Source: Guyanagaster necrorhizus (lineage: Eukaryota; Basidiomycota; Agaricomycetes; Agaricales; Physalacriaceae). From it: a stretch of DNA of 64,000 nt. Numbering within the stretch: position 1 is the first letter of the stretch; every line of letters starts with the position of its first letter. This document shows, in pieces, positions 50,481-61,664 of this stretch. A program made the translations under genes and the position numbers. Under the pieces are notes generated by a model. It saw nothing but the letters and a program-made list of their open reading frames with translations. It was not told the DNA's origin and made no database searches. The stretch is from assembly GCF_019112545.1 (NCBI RefSeq), contig NW_025064946.1, positions 34,852-98,851 on the forward strand. Direction: 5' to 3'.

Positions 50481-51372
50481 ATAATGACACTGTTAACATA
50501 TACCTCTTGCCTTCGCCGTGTCCTTTGGTCGAGGTAATGGTCAAACACATCAACAAATGGTCGCATCGCTTTGAATGGTTTTTGCAAAACATACAAATTG
50601 ACTCTTCAGATTTGTCCTTGTTTCCATAGTTAATGGTGAACGCTGTCTGCAGCGTAATATGTACTGGCTGGAGAAGTTGCAACCCGACATCGTGTATCGT
50701 AACCAGAGCCATAACATAGAACCGCCACAGGTCTGATTCATAGAAATACCAATGCATGTGCTCGAACTCTCCAGAGCGGAACAAGGGTCTAACTTTATTT
50801 AAGCTCCACTCTAGGGTCAACGTCGAGGCACGGTGGGCTTCCAAGAAATGATGCTGTGGACTTCTTGAGTTTGTGTCGTATCGACAAGCTCTCTCGACTG
50901 ACGGACTGCACGCCCATGTTGCCGAATGCAGGACTTGGACGGTGCCGTGCGACCCTCCAACTTCTTATCGTACTAACTAGAAGCCCTTCACTAGATTAAT
51001 GGCGACCGAAACGTTTTGAGGGTATTTTATCCTTTTACCTCAAAGGGTTAGCAAATCAGAAAGTGTCTGATGTGTCGGGAAAGGGATGACCGTACAGCTA
51101 CTAGGCTAGCGCTCGCCGCTGGTGAACCGGGGGTTGACTCGGGCGAGAGCATGATACGGCTATAAGACGGCTGTAATTCGCAGATTGAATAAAGCCCGCA
51201 TAATCAAACCATGACTTTACAAGTAGATGGTTAAGGTGGACGAATACTCCTAGCTCGTATATAACGAAGTGCATAAGGAGAGAAATATTCCGACGCCCAA
51301 GAGCATAATAACTAAAATTTGAATAATAATAAAATAACGGCTGAAGTTGGAGGTACGATCACGTGAATCTAA
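50481..51372. other. Spacer between the two orphan-gene copies
   Basis: Contains one minus-strand frame (50479-50844, 121 codons) with a protein-like stretch (SGEFEHMHWYFYESDLW, VMALVTIHDVG, PVHITLQTAFTINYG) that I cannot assign. No other feature. This frame could be a relic exon of an unrelated gene. Confidence 0.3.
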
Positions 51373-53207
51373 CGTTCGGTCAGCGGCCCGAAACGCGATC
51401 TACAGTTTGAACTTGGACCATTGCTACCTACGACAACTGTCTTCCTCTCGGCGGCTCTACAGCACGATACCCATACGGAAAATACTTGCATGTTTTCATT
51501 TAACTCTATAATCTCTTGCGCAGCAGAATGGCTTACTGAGGTACAACACCTGGGGTGCTTACTTGATTCTCTAATCCCTTCGCCACTTGCCAAGGACCCA
51601 TGCCCAGCTGTCTCTTCTCGGGCATTTCCTTTACTCGAAGAGCTCAGAAATATTCTGGTCTCTTCACCAGAACAGCTCATCGAGACCCCCTCAGAAGTAC
51701 TGGATATTTTGGATTTGATACTTTCGACCGTTGGCGCCCTCAGAACTCTCTCGTGCGCGTCGAAGAATAATGTTACGCAGTCAACAATAGCGTTTTTGTC
51801 TCTTCTGATACGCTCTCTGGCTTTTGTCTGTTATGACAAATCATATACATTGTGAGTGCGAACGATATGAGGCTAGATGTACATGCTAATGAAAATCGGG
51901 CGCAGGCAAGAAGCTGCTTTCGTTCGACCACGGTTATCGCACGTGCGAAGTTTTATGGAGGACGGACGTGCTTCACTGTTAGTGTCTCATGTCGCCGAAG
52001 ATATTCAACGACCGAAGCCGGCCGTAGACGATGAAGCTTCGGGGCGCCTGCCTATCGGGACCGCGGAACGATCAAGCAAACCATCACAGGAAGAATGCGA
52101 CTCGGAAACTTCCTACGACGACGAATCATTCTCCGACAGTGACACCAGCTATGAACGCACGGAGGCTTCAACGGATCCGACATCTGCCCAGTCATCCTAC
52201 GTTCCCCTTGATGCCCACGTTCTCGCTTCTTGGCGACACCCGAATTCTGTTGTTCTCCCGTATCTTTGTGTCACCGATGAGGATGAAATTTTCAGCCTAA
52301 TGAGCGGTGTTGTTTATCAGCGATCTACTTGGGGAATTTCCGAGCCTGTTATTGGAATTATCCTGTCAAAAACAGGGTTCGTGGGCCGAGTGGTGCTCGG
52401 TTGGCTTGATAAAGTATGCGCGGACCATGATGTTCTAGTGTGTCGGCTTCTCCTGACTCATTACCGCCACTGACGGAATTTGAATAGCCCGCAGTTCGTT
52501 TTGCGCACGCAGATGGGACGCGTATAGACTCCTCGTTAAGAGTGTACGACCTTACCGACCCCGTCAGTGCTCTCAAATTTGCACAATTTAGCATCAGCCT
52601 TCGGGTGCATGTTGAGGGAATCGTTGCCCAATGCGGAACTCCGACATTCAACCAAGTTTCGTGGAGATCAGATACTATCAATGATGACAGTTCCGGCGCC
52701 AAAGAACAATGGGAAGAAAGGATCTTTAGCTGGCTAAATACCGTTGAAAGATGGTAGGTGCATCTTCATTTAACCTTCTCTTGTCCCTCATATATGTAAC
52801 AGCAATGCGGACCACAGAGGACCTTTCAATCTTTCTACAGCTGAATACTCCCAACAGCGCGAGAAGCGATTGCCCTCTAAGACAAGGTCCTCACCCTGTC
52901 CCAGGCGCCCTACGTCTGTGGATAGCGAACTCGATCTCCCCTCAGGGACGCCTGCTCCATTTTTACCTGACGTCAGTCTGACATATCCCCCCGAACCTTC
53001 CCTTAAAGGTACAGGTTCGAAGATCCCGTCAGATACAGCGCTCGCTCAGTCAGAGGAACGTAGAAGACCAGAGTAAGTAGCGACCGCTTATGCTTCTCTG
53101 AGTATCCTCCTGACCATTTTTCCAGAGCAAAGACTGATGATGGGTCCAATAAGGAAAACACTGGTATGCGATTGAAGAGCGCGGACGCATCGTCTTGTTT
53201 GGCGTAG
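51373..53207 (+). CDS. Agaric orphan gene (5' end unresolved; probably 3'-truncated by the copia insertion)
   Basis: Exons 51373-51851, 51906-52437, 52488-52753, 52803-53072 and 53126-53207 join in one frame (1629 nt, 542 residues) with introns of 49-54 bp; the frame ends at TAG 53205-53207. The first Met is not clear: the frame is open from a stop at 51370 and may continue from an upstream exon. Recognisable blocks: SWRHPNSVVLPYLCVTDED, VVYQRSTWGISEPVIG, VVLGWLD, YDLTDPVSALKFAQF, EGIVAQCGTPTF. I have the impression that this is an expanded, uncharacterised agaric family, not a named domain. A highly acidic Ser/Asp linker (SETSYDDESFSDSDTSYE) precedes the conserved part. The last exon may be a read-through of an intron whose true 3' exons now lie beyond the inserted element. 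Confidence 0.6.
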
Positions 53208-53384
53208 GCCTTCCATCTTGCTTGTTTAGGCTATGCATTCTGACTTCATGTCAGGCTGGGTGCAAAGTCCTTAGCTGGCATATCCCCTACCGCAAAGTTG
53301 TCCTTCTCGAGTTATGGACATGATTGGAAAATCATCGGTTTGGTGAACGTACAGATCAAGATTTATGCCTCGGTGTATTCCGGA

Positions 53385-53650
53385 TGTTGGAGTTAACGAG
53401 GTAGGAGCGTGAACATGGTGAACGAGGAAAAAGTTTTCGGAAGAGAACGGATGCTAGGATAAGACGTCGTAACATTACTACATAGGTAATAAGTAAATAC
53501 GGTCAAGGATAGATATGTATAGGAGGTACTCACATCTCAGCGTTATGGTTGAAAGCTGAGATGTGCGGAACAGTGTGACATGCCGAAAAAGAAAGGAATA
53601 TCAAATAGGTAAGTGAACGTATGCATATCGTACTATTTCTACGTCTAACA
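53385..53650 (-). repeat. 3' LTR of the copia element (266 bp)
   Basis: Keeps many CpGs that the other LTR has lost. Contains a perfect 11-bp inverted repeat CACATCTCAGC (53531-53541) / GCTGAGATGTG (53555-53565) with a 13-nt loop. About 56 bp before the hairpin are missing from the other LTR. Confidence 0.93.
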
Positions 53651-53659
53651 CTTCCCCTC
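53651..53659 (-). other. Polypurine tract of the copia element
   Basis: Minus-strand GAGGGGAAG lies immediately before the TGTTAGACG start of the 3' LTR, as expected for the plus-strand primer. Confidence 0.7.
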
Positions 53660-53779
53660 GAAACGTAAACAGTTCGCTTACATGATGCCCAGTGCCTCCA
53701 TAAACTTCTTGAATTTTGGACAAGCCAACGGTTTCGTGAGGATGTTGGCAACCATGTTATCAGTTGGGCAGTACATCAG

Positions 53780-54547
53780 TCTGATGTGGCCTCACTCGAT
53801 AGTTTGGCAAATGAAATGGTACCGAACTCCAATATGTTTCGTTCGTTCATGGAATACTGAATCCTTGGTGATAGAAAGTGCATTTTGACTATCAGAGAAG
53901 AGGATAGTAGAGTTTGTTGGGTAAATGGAAGGGTTTGCAATGAATATGGAGAGCTCTGAGAGTAGTTTGTGAAGCCATATCATGTTCTTCGATGCTGGTG
54001 TGAGTCCAACATATTCTGATTCACCGGTGGAGACAGTAACAATTGGTTGCTTTCTCGATGTCCACATAACAGCATCTTGACCCATGAATAGGACAAATCC
54101 AGACATAGACTTTCATCCAGGCTGGTTGGCATATGCTGCATCATGATAGCCCTTAGGACTGATGCCAGGACCACCAATTATGAGCCGTTGATCATGCGTA
54201 CCCTTGAGATAATGGAGGACTCGGAATCCTGCTTTTAGGTGAGTTGAACATGGGTCTTCCACGAATTGTGATAACACTGATACCGGATAGCTGATTTCAG
54301 GGTGGGATCCAACTGCGACATACATGAGAGACCCTAGCAGCTCACGATAGAGTGCTTTTTCATGTGGCATAACAGATTCTGTGGATATGGAGAGTAAATC
54401 CAGGTTTAGATCGAGATTTGCTTCCATTGGTGTTGCAAATGGTGCCATATTCTGAACTCTGAATCGTTTTGTGATCTGGTCAATGTAGGCTGGCTGTCCA
54501 ATGCTGATAGTGCATCTTTCCCAGTCCTGAGTGATATGCATCCCCAA
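53780..54547 (-). pseudogene. Copia RT C-terminus and RNase H remnant
   Basis: Segment 54113-54547 has ATPMEANLDL, YRELLGSLMYVAVGSHPEI and HLKAGFRVLHYLKGTHDQRL. Segment 53792-54106 is RNase H with MWTSRKQPIVTVSTGESEYV (catalytic Glu), LFSDSQNALSITKD (catalytic Asp) and RTKHIGVRYHFI. The two segments are split by a stop and frame change at about 54107-54112. Confidence 0.85.
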
Positions 54548-54622
54548 GAGCCAATGTATGGGTCCAAGATCAACTAACTCGAAATGTGAGTCTATTTCTC
54601 ATTTGAATCGATCTGATTCATT

Positions 54623-55177
54623 TTAGGAGTCTGTGATGATGGTGAAATCATCTGTGGCAACTGCGACAATGGTATATTTGGTCTCTGATTTGATCTGGTA
54701 GAAAACAGCCTCATCTGCATTGCTGACAGTGAATTCTAGAGAGATCATTGTTGCCTTCAGGGTCTGATACCAGCCGCGTCCTGCTTGTTTTGTGCCATAC
54801 AGATATTTGTGCAGCTTGATATAAATGTTCTGATCTTTGAGGTGTTCCAGGATTGTGAAGAATTCTTCATATCTGTTTGGGAACTTGATATAGATTTCCT
54901 CAGTGATGTTGGCATGCAGATACACATTTTTGATATCGGCTTGGTCTATAATTGCATTTCAAGAGGCAGCTATGGAGAGTAGGATGCAGAGAGTGGGAAG
55001 ACGGACAACTGGGGCATAGGTGTTGAAGTAGTCAATGTCTTGGATCTGAGAGAATTCTTGGGCTACAAAATGGGACTTAGCCTTTTCGAGCTCACCAGTT
55101 TTGTTTTGTTTGATCTGGTAGACAAACCTTGTACCCACGATGTTTGCATCTGTGGGAACATCTTCTCTTTTCATCAC
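54623..55177 (-). pseudogene. Copia reverse transcriptase remnant
   Basis: The start of RT at 54959-55177 has VGTRFVYQIKQN, FVAQEFSQIQDIDYFNTYAPVVRLPTL. Segment 54623-54925 has YLHANITEEIYIKFP (first catalytic Asp replaced by His/Asn context), LYGTKQAGRGWY and the catalytic box VAVATDDFTI. A stop separates the two. Confidence 0.85.
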
Positions 55178-56107
55178 CTCTCATGCTTTCTTCTTCTCAC
55201 ACTGCCTTACCTCTGCAAGCATTGACTCGCACTATTCCCCTTCATCAGAACCACTCAGTGCTTCCTTCATAGTTACTGATTTAACATCCACCATCATAGC
55301 ATAGTCAACTAGTGAGTAGCTGTCTGGTTCATCATCATCATCTGATTCTGACTCGTCTTCAAGTGCTGTTGCTGCAATTCCAGCTGTAGTGGAATATTTG
55401 CACAAGTCTGGAGGTGCAAGTTGACCAGGTTTTGGAGCTGCAGATCACTTAGGGCAGCTGGGTTGAGGAATAGGATCAGATTCTATATCTGTGAGTGGAG
55501 ATTCAGAATGCTCTGAATGAGTTTCTGTGAGTGGTTTATCTGGCAGGTTTTTGAAGGGTTTAGAAGCGGTTGATGACTTTGGGACAATAGGGTCGGTATC
55601 TTCATCCTCCTTCTCGACTATGAATGATTCTGGAGTCAGATCATTCTTGTTGAAGTATACATCACATTCAATGCTGACTTTTCACTTTTTGGGCCAGTAA
55701 ACTCTCCAGCTTTTGGCTTCAGTATCAATACCCACAAAGTATATTTCAATAGCATATTCTCCAAGCTTCTCTGGTGCCTTTACTTGGATCCAGCATTAGC
55801 ATCCCTAAGGGTGAAGATCTGAGATGTTAGGCTTCCTGCTGATTGCTATCTCGAATGAGGTTTTCTCTGATAGTATCGCTTTTGTTGAGGTGCAGTTGTA
55901 GATTCATTCAGCATGCCAGTGAGCTTCAGCCCAGAGGTATTTTGATAACCCTGAACTAATTAAGAAAGCTCTAGTCGTATTCATCAGGTAGCCATTTGAA
56001 CATTCAGCAATCCCATTCAACTATGGGGAATCATGTACATTAAGATGTCAAACAGTCCCCTTTGGTTTGAGATGCTGACCAAACTCTTCACTAGTGAATT
56101 CTCTCCC

Positions 56108-57145
56108 TCAATCTGTACCAAGGATCTTGATGACCTCTACACCTCGCTGAATCTTGATCCATATCTCATAACATTTATATGACTCAAAGGTATTCAATTT
56201 CTTTGATAAGTATTTGGATTTTGATTCATGGGTGTGTAAGTCATAGAATGTGCAGACATAGTGGGCTCCCCCTAGTGATGCTATAGACATCGGGCCCATC
56301 AGGTCTCTGATAATCTTGTCACTGCTATTGTTGATATATTTATATTGGCTTTGTTTTAGAAATGGCTTGCACTTTGCTTTGGCCTTTACACAGGTCTTGC
56401 AAAATTCCGGTTTGGAGTTGAGATCAAGCTTGATTCCTTCGATATGGCCATTGACATACATGCAGTGAAGAGCAGTGTGACTTTGGTGAGCACAAATGTT
56501 ATGTAGCTCAGTGATGTTCACCTTGAGCTTACCTGCTGCTATAGTGACATCTGGTTTGGCTGCCGTAGTTTGCTGTGTATTTAGAGTTAAGATTATGTAT
56601 AAGCCATCAGCTTCGGGGATTTTTGCAATGATCTTAGCATCTGGCCATGGTGTGCAGATATACATAGTGTAGTCGGAGGGTTCAATATGAATAGGAAATC
56701 CAGTGCAACTGACTTGTGAGAGTGATATAAGGGTGTAGGCCATTTTCGGTGCATGATATGCATTTTGAAAACTTGCAATAGTGAGTTTCTGTCCCTTTCC
56801 CATGGGAAGTGGTAGTTAAAGATCCTCTTTTCCTATCACATAGAAAACTTGGCCATTCACAGCTTTGATGGGCTTTGGTTCAATTTTGGTATAGTTTTTA
56901 AACCTCTGACATTCAGGTGAGTATGTTTTCAATGCTCTACAATCTGCTAATGTCATAACATTCTCCTCTTTTGCCATATAGACATCACCTTCAGCTCTAT
57001 AGTCAGATGTGCATATTAATGCCACATTCTTGTGATCATTGTCATCAGCTACAATGGCAATAACATGTTCATCATCACTTTCATCAATAGCTGCAGATGC
57101 TGACTCTTTTGCCTTTTCCTTCTCCTTAGCCTTGTTCTTTTTCAA
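56108..57145 (-). pseudogene. Copia protease and integrase remnant
   Basis: The protease region (56816-57145) has lost its active site: the place of DSGA reads DCRA in LADCRALKTYSPECQRF, so no cleavage is expected. Integrase (56108-56803) has the GAG-pre-integrase zinc block (LHNICAHQSHTALHCMYVNG, CKTCVKAKAKCKPF) and the start of the catalytic core (IIRDLMGPM, YVCTFYDLHTHESK). The core runs out in stops toward 55700. Confidence 0.8.
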
Positions 57146-57179
57146 AGCTGGGCCTTATCCTGTCTTTCCACTGCCTTCA

Positions 57180-58010
57180 CACTAACAATCTGCAATGAGG
57201 TGGCCAGTTCTACCACATGCTGGGTTTGTGTATTTGAGATGAGATTGATCAGGTCTTTTCTTTGACTTCCCTCCAGAGTTCTGGCCCTTTCTTTTGCTCT
57301 GTTGTTGAGCAGATATTGCTACGTTTTCAGCAGTGGCCTTCAATGCAATCTCCTCATCCCATTCTTCATGCAGGGCTGCAACTAGGATGTCTGATGTCAG
57401 GGCCTTTCCAGTAAACTTGCTGGCAGCAGAGAGGGTGCGATGGATATGATCATAGGAAGGTGGAAGTGATTTTTGGATCGTCAAAGTATACTGATTGTCT
57501 TTAATCTTTAGATCTATCCCTTCAATTCATTCATGGAGGACTTTCATTTTGGCAAGATGTTCACACATATTGCCTTCATCAGGGCATGCCATGTTTCCAA
57601 GCCAAGTAAGGAGGTGCTCTCACACGAGATCACCCTTGCCAGTCATGACAGCAATGAGCTTTCTTCAGACAAGGGCAGCTGTTGCCTTGCCTTTGATCTC
57701 ATTGAAGGTAGAGTCAGAAATGGCTTTGTAAATGATATTACACATCTTTGCCTCTTTCTGCTCATATTCCTCCAGCTTATCTAGGTCATCATCTGAGAGT
57801 GGATGTGAAAATGCAGTATCAGAGGACTGGTAGAAGTTTCCTCTGTGCTCGACAGGGTGCAGGGGTATGTGAGCTGTTCCTCAGAGGTGCCGGCCAAGGC
57901 CCTTGTCCAGGAACTTGGTGGTGAGCTTCTCTGAAAATACTACCCAGTTCGATCCATCATCTGCAAGCTTTGTTGTGCTAACTAGCTTTATTTCAGTTGT
58001 CATGGACATG
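57180..58010 (-). pseudogene. Copia gag remnant
   Basis: Starts near the 5' LTR (MTTEIKLVSTTKLADDGSNW from about 58005). It continues as a UBN2-type gag (FLDKGLGRHL, KMCNIIYKAISDS, KSLPPSYDHIHRTLSAAS) to a zinc-knuckle-like end, ACGRTGHLIADC at about 57182-57240, in which the first Cys of the knuckle reads Tyr. Internal stops are present. Confidence 0.75.
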
Positions 58011-58031
58011 CTGGTAGCGGGGCCCATAACC

Positions 58032-58241
58032 TGTTGGAGTTAATGAGGTAGGAGCATAGACATGGTGAACAAGGAAAAAGTTTTTGGAAGAGAATGGACA
58101 CTAGGATAAGACATCGTAACGTTAATCTCAGCATTATGGTTGAAAGCTGAGATGTGCAGAACAGTGTGACATGCCGAAAAAGGAAGGAATATCAAATAGG
58201 TAAGTGAACGTATGCGTATCGTACTATTTCTACGTCTAACA
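58032..58241 (-). repeat. 5' LTR of the copia element (210 bp, with deletion)
   Basis: Same ends as the 266-bp partner, but lacks about 56 bp just before the hairpin. Nearly all CpGs of the partner's first 110 bp are TG or CA here (AACGAGG to AATGAGG, TTTTCGG to TTTTTGG, GACGTCG to GACATCG). Confidence 0.93.
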
Positions 58242-59401
58242 CCGGATCCGAGATCAAAGAAATGGAGATGATCGCATCGGAGATCAACGAGATGCTCAGA
58301 TTTTATGATGAAATGACCGAATATATGAAGCCCCCCATGGAGGTAAGTGCATCTGGTGGCTACCTACATTCCTTGTCACTTAGACCTCTTAGTATGAACT
58401 GCCCGTCGTTGACAAACGGGTTGAGAAAGTGCGAAGTCACTTACTCGTACAAGCCAGCACATACCTTGGCGGCAAGAATACTCCTGAGCTCCCTCAAGAG
58501 TTGTGGGAGGTCATTTCCGGCTGTTTCTCGTCTGTCTTGTGGGCGTCGATCGGATGCTCGAAGGGGGCAGGCGGTAAATATCAGAATGAAGCTAAAGCCC
58601 GCTATGAGTAGGATGTTCTGCTCAATCTCGGCTTTGTGAACATCCATGAGCTAGGCTCCGAATGACTGATGTAAGTCCTTTGAGTAATGACTGTGTACTC
58701 CGTGCTCATTGGTATTCCAGCTTCGAGAGAACACTATCGCTGTTCATCTCGACCTGCATCAGTACGAACGCCATCGATGTCTACCCAAACGATTGTAATC
58801 GACGAAGGGCAGGAAACTGCTGCTCAAGCACGTCTCGATGATGAGGCGAAGCAACTCGGCGACAAGAAAAATGGCACTCCGGTGGCCAAAACGGAGGATC
58901 TCTCCCACGCGTCTGCGGTGACGTGCTCTGAGACTAAGTCAGCACCTAAGATGTTTTTCCCACCTGGAGTAGTGATGGACGTCAGAGAGCTTCGCACCAG
59001 ATCTTTGTTGGCAGTTCTACTCGCCAAGCTCAAAGCCTACTCAGACTTACGCGAAGGTTCTTGTACAGGCCAAAATGTACTTGGGAGCTTCGGTTAGATG
59101 TCTCGCGAGTCCGGCAGTCATCAGGCAAGGCATTTTCGCGTTAGCTACAGATGGTGTCGAAGGGGCTGTGCTCATGGCCTGGTATTCGAGCGATTCCGAG
59201 GCAAGTCCTCTTCTCCTCATTTCCGCACCTATATTCATCTCTTGTTACTAGATCGCCTATATCGTCGAACGCAATATGCGGACTTTCAACATCTCCTCGC
59301 CCTTCGAGGCTTACCATTTCGTGACGGTCCCTCTCCGTCTGCGTCGATATGGTGATACTACCCTGAAGGACGCTGTTGAGAAGGCGTTAGAGGCTAAATG
59401 A
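58242..59401 (+). pseudogene. Downstream part of the gene broken by the copia insertion
   Basis: Removing the element and one CCGGA joins the flanks in an open frame (ASVYSG then SEIKEMEMIASEINEM). It continues as YDEMTEYMKPPME, a 50-bp intron (58343-58392), then VRSHLLVQASTYLGG, LPQELWEVISGCFSSVLWA and QNEAKARYE. A TAG (CAG-to-TAG type) and, 21 codons later, a TGA break the frame. After another intron (ending 58720) FERTLSLFIST is followed by frameshifts. Finally AKVLVQAKMYLGAS, ALATDGVEGAVLMAWYSSDSE, a 51-bp GC-AG intron (59201-59251, donor GCAAGT) and FNISSPFEAYHFVTVPLRLRRYGD end at TGA 59399-59401. Function unknown; probably the 3' half of the orphan gene at 51373. Confidence 0.6.
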
Positions 59402-60673
59402 GATTTACGTGCACATGCTTTCTACTTGCTAACGAAGATTTGTTATCTAATTCGTGTACTTGTGATAGATATATTTGAACTGCACTGTTAAATTAACACA
59501 TCTGAGTACGTTTCAGTAAATCAGCATAGATAAATTAAAGCACACTACGCTGAGATTTTAAACCTCAGCGTTCGAACTTCAGTGTATTTTGGGCTGTAAA
59601 CCAAGGTGCACGGATTGGACACCTTGAATGTCTTCGGGCATCTGTCTTCAGGTTATTTGGCTCCGGTCAGCCTGCTTAAGTAGAGATAATCTGGCATTGC
59701 GAGCCACCTTTCTCTAAACAGTCCCAATTAGCAAGACGCCAGTACAGACGCTAACGGGGAGGGATCTCAATGGCAAGAACCTGGCGTCTTATCAGAGAAG
59801 CCGATTAAGAGTGCGAACCTGTCTTTTACTGAGCCCGGTGGCCTGTGGTTTATACCAACGCCTGGGCTGTACCGGCGTATTGCTCGCAGGTCTGTGACGT
59901 AGTCGGAGCGCCCTGGAACCTGAAATATTCTCATCTCCGAATTGTAAAAAAAAACAAGGAGCGTAAGAGCCGACTCGAGGGAATCATATCAGCCCTTTGA
60001 TGGTAAAATTTATCAAAACAGAAACACGTATTGGTAGTGGCCGCCTTGAAAGCAGAGGACAGTCTACCACCGGGTAGTGATATTCCGTCACATGGAGTAG
60101 GAGCTATCTCACATGTGTCCTCTAACAAACGAACAAGAAAGGAAAGCGAAGCAGTCTTATGTATGATTCTCTCGAGTTTCTCCTAGTTTGTATGACATAG
60201 GAATCTAGCACTGGCCATACTTTGGTACTAAGACCAAAGAGCTGAGCGCGAAAGTATGCAAGTTTGAGGTGATGGTAGGTGGTAATATTAGAGTACGGGC
60301 TAGTTTATGTATGATCGTGCTGGTGCAATGCATTGACAGGATACAGACCAGCCGAGATAGAAGGTAACACGCGCAAGACACCCATCAGGAAAGGTCGCCG
60401 GAAAGTAAAAGTTCAGTTGCTCTTGGAATTACGAGGTCAAAATGTCTAAACACACATACTCACTAAATTCAATGAAATTCGGCAGTTCATCCTACATACT
60501 CCCATACATGTCCACAGGACCTTTCTTTGCAACGACGTCGATGGCTGAGACCAGACGCCTCCGAATCCATTACTCCAGATAACACCGATGGAAGCCATGA
60601 ATATATCATATTTTTTCAGTGCATAATAAAGACCACGGAGTGATTGCTTGAAGTCAAATGTATATTGAACAAC
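59402..60673. other. Intergenic, no gene seen
   Basis: Holds a short hairpin ACGCTGAG/CTCAGCGT (59547-59571) with a 9-nt loop soon after the stop of the broken gene. It also contains the 3' flank of the S0 ribosomal protein gene. No frame of interest. Confidence 0.4.
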
Positions 60674-61664
60674 CTAATTCCAGCCCGTGGCAGCTTCATC
60701 AGCACCCCAGCCCCCAGTACCAGTCGCTGGCTCTGCAGCCCAGTCGGTCGAAGGGTTGGGGTCGGCGGCCCAGTCAAGGTTACCTACGAGAAAACAGATG
60801 AGAAAAAAAATCTTCGGTTAAAAAGGAAAAGGTAAATCACCTTCTTGACCGACCAAGGCGGGGTTGACACTGCCGGCCTGGGGTGCACTCGACACATCCC
60901 ACTCTGTAGCAACGGCAGGCTCCTCGGCACCCTGCTGGGCGGCAAGCTTAGCCGCAGCCTCCTCCTGCTGTTGCTTCTCGACCTCCTCAGGGTCCCTGTA
61001 GAAGAACATGTCGACCATGACATTCCAGCCGTCGCTCGTACGGGGGATTGTGCCGCGGAGCCTGAGGACTTCACGGGCGAGCAACCACCAGATGAGACCT
61101 ATCGAATGCCTCGTCTTGTTGTTAGTGGGGATGGCAATGTCAACAAATTTAAGAGGAGCGTCGGTATCGCAGAGAGCAATGACGGGGATGTTGACATACG
61201 AAGCCTCACGGATGGCTTGGTGGTCAACACGGGGGTCGGTCACGACGATCAGACGGGGTTCCTTGAACGACCGGGTGATGTAGTTGGTGAAAGAACCGGG
61301 CGTGAATCGTCCGGCAATGGCCTGAGCACCGGTGTTGGCAGCATATTTCAGGACAGCACGGTGTCCGTAAGGACGCGCAGAGATGACACAGACGTCGTTG
61401 GGGTTTTCGATAGCGACAATTGCACGGGCAGCGAGAACAATCTTTTCCCAGGTCTTTCCGATGTTCAGGACGTGGATTCCTAGCAGACATTTGAGGATAA
61501 AACTGCGAAGAATTGGAGAGTTGCTAACCGTCAGCCCGTCGTTTCCAGACGTACGGCTCCATCTGCTTATCGCAGTTTTTTGTGCCAATGTGGCATTGTG
61601 CAGCGAGAAGGAGCTGGATCTCCTCCTCAGTAGCAGCCAGGACAGATGGTAGTTTCGAAGCCAT
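60674..61664 (-). CDS. RPS0: 40S ribosomal protein S0 (uS2, RPSA/p40 family)
   Basis: Three exons: 61664-61529, 61479-60841 and 60783-60674; 885 nt, 294 residues; introns 49 and 57 bp. The sequence is highly conserved: [129 protein letters not shown]. The acidic, Ala/Glu/Trp-rich tail with repeated DWAA/W-x-A motifs ([18 protein letters not shown]) is typical of eukaryotic S0. It is a component of the small ribosomal subunit head/platform needed for 20S pre-rRNA maturation. A CTACAG acceptor 8 bp before the ATG and a GTGAGT near 61793 indicate a 5' UTR intron. Confidence 0.98.

Larger units (their letters stand above)
53385..58241 (-). mobile_element. Ty1/copia LTR retrotransposon, full-length but dead (4.86 kb)
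   Basis: LTRs at 53385-53650 and 58032-58241 begin TGTTGGAGTTAA and end ACGTCTAACA. Perfect 5-bp target duplications CCGGA at 53380-53384 and 58242-58246. A polypurine tract abuts the 3' LTR. Minus-strand order gag, protease, integrase, reverse transcriptase, RNase H is the copia order. Stops and shifts occur in all domains, so it is not autonomous. Confidence 0.95.

Noticed and set aside
59547..59571. 8-bp hairpin ACGCTGAG/CTCAGCGT
   Set aside because: Short stem, isolated, and fungi do not use simple hairpin terminators; likely chance.
60845..61483. 212-codon plus-strand frame opposite RPS0
   Set aside because: Antisense shadow of a highly conserved, GC-biased ribosomal protein exon.
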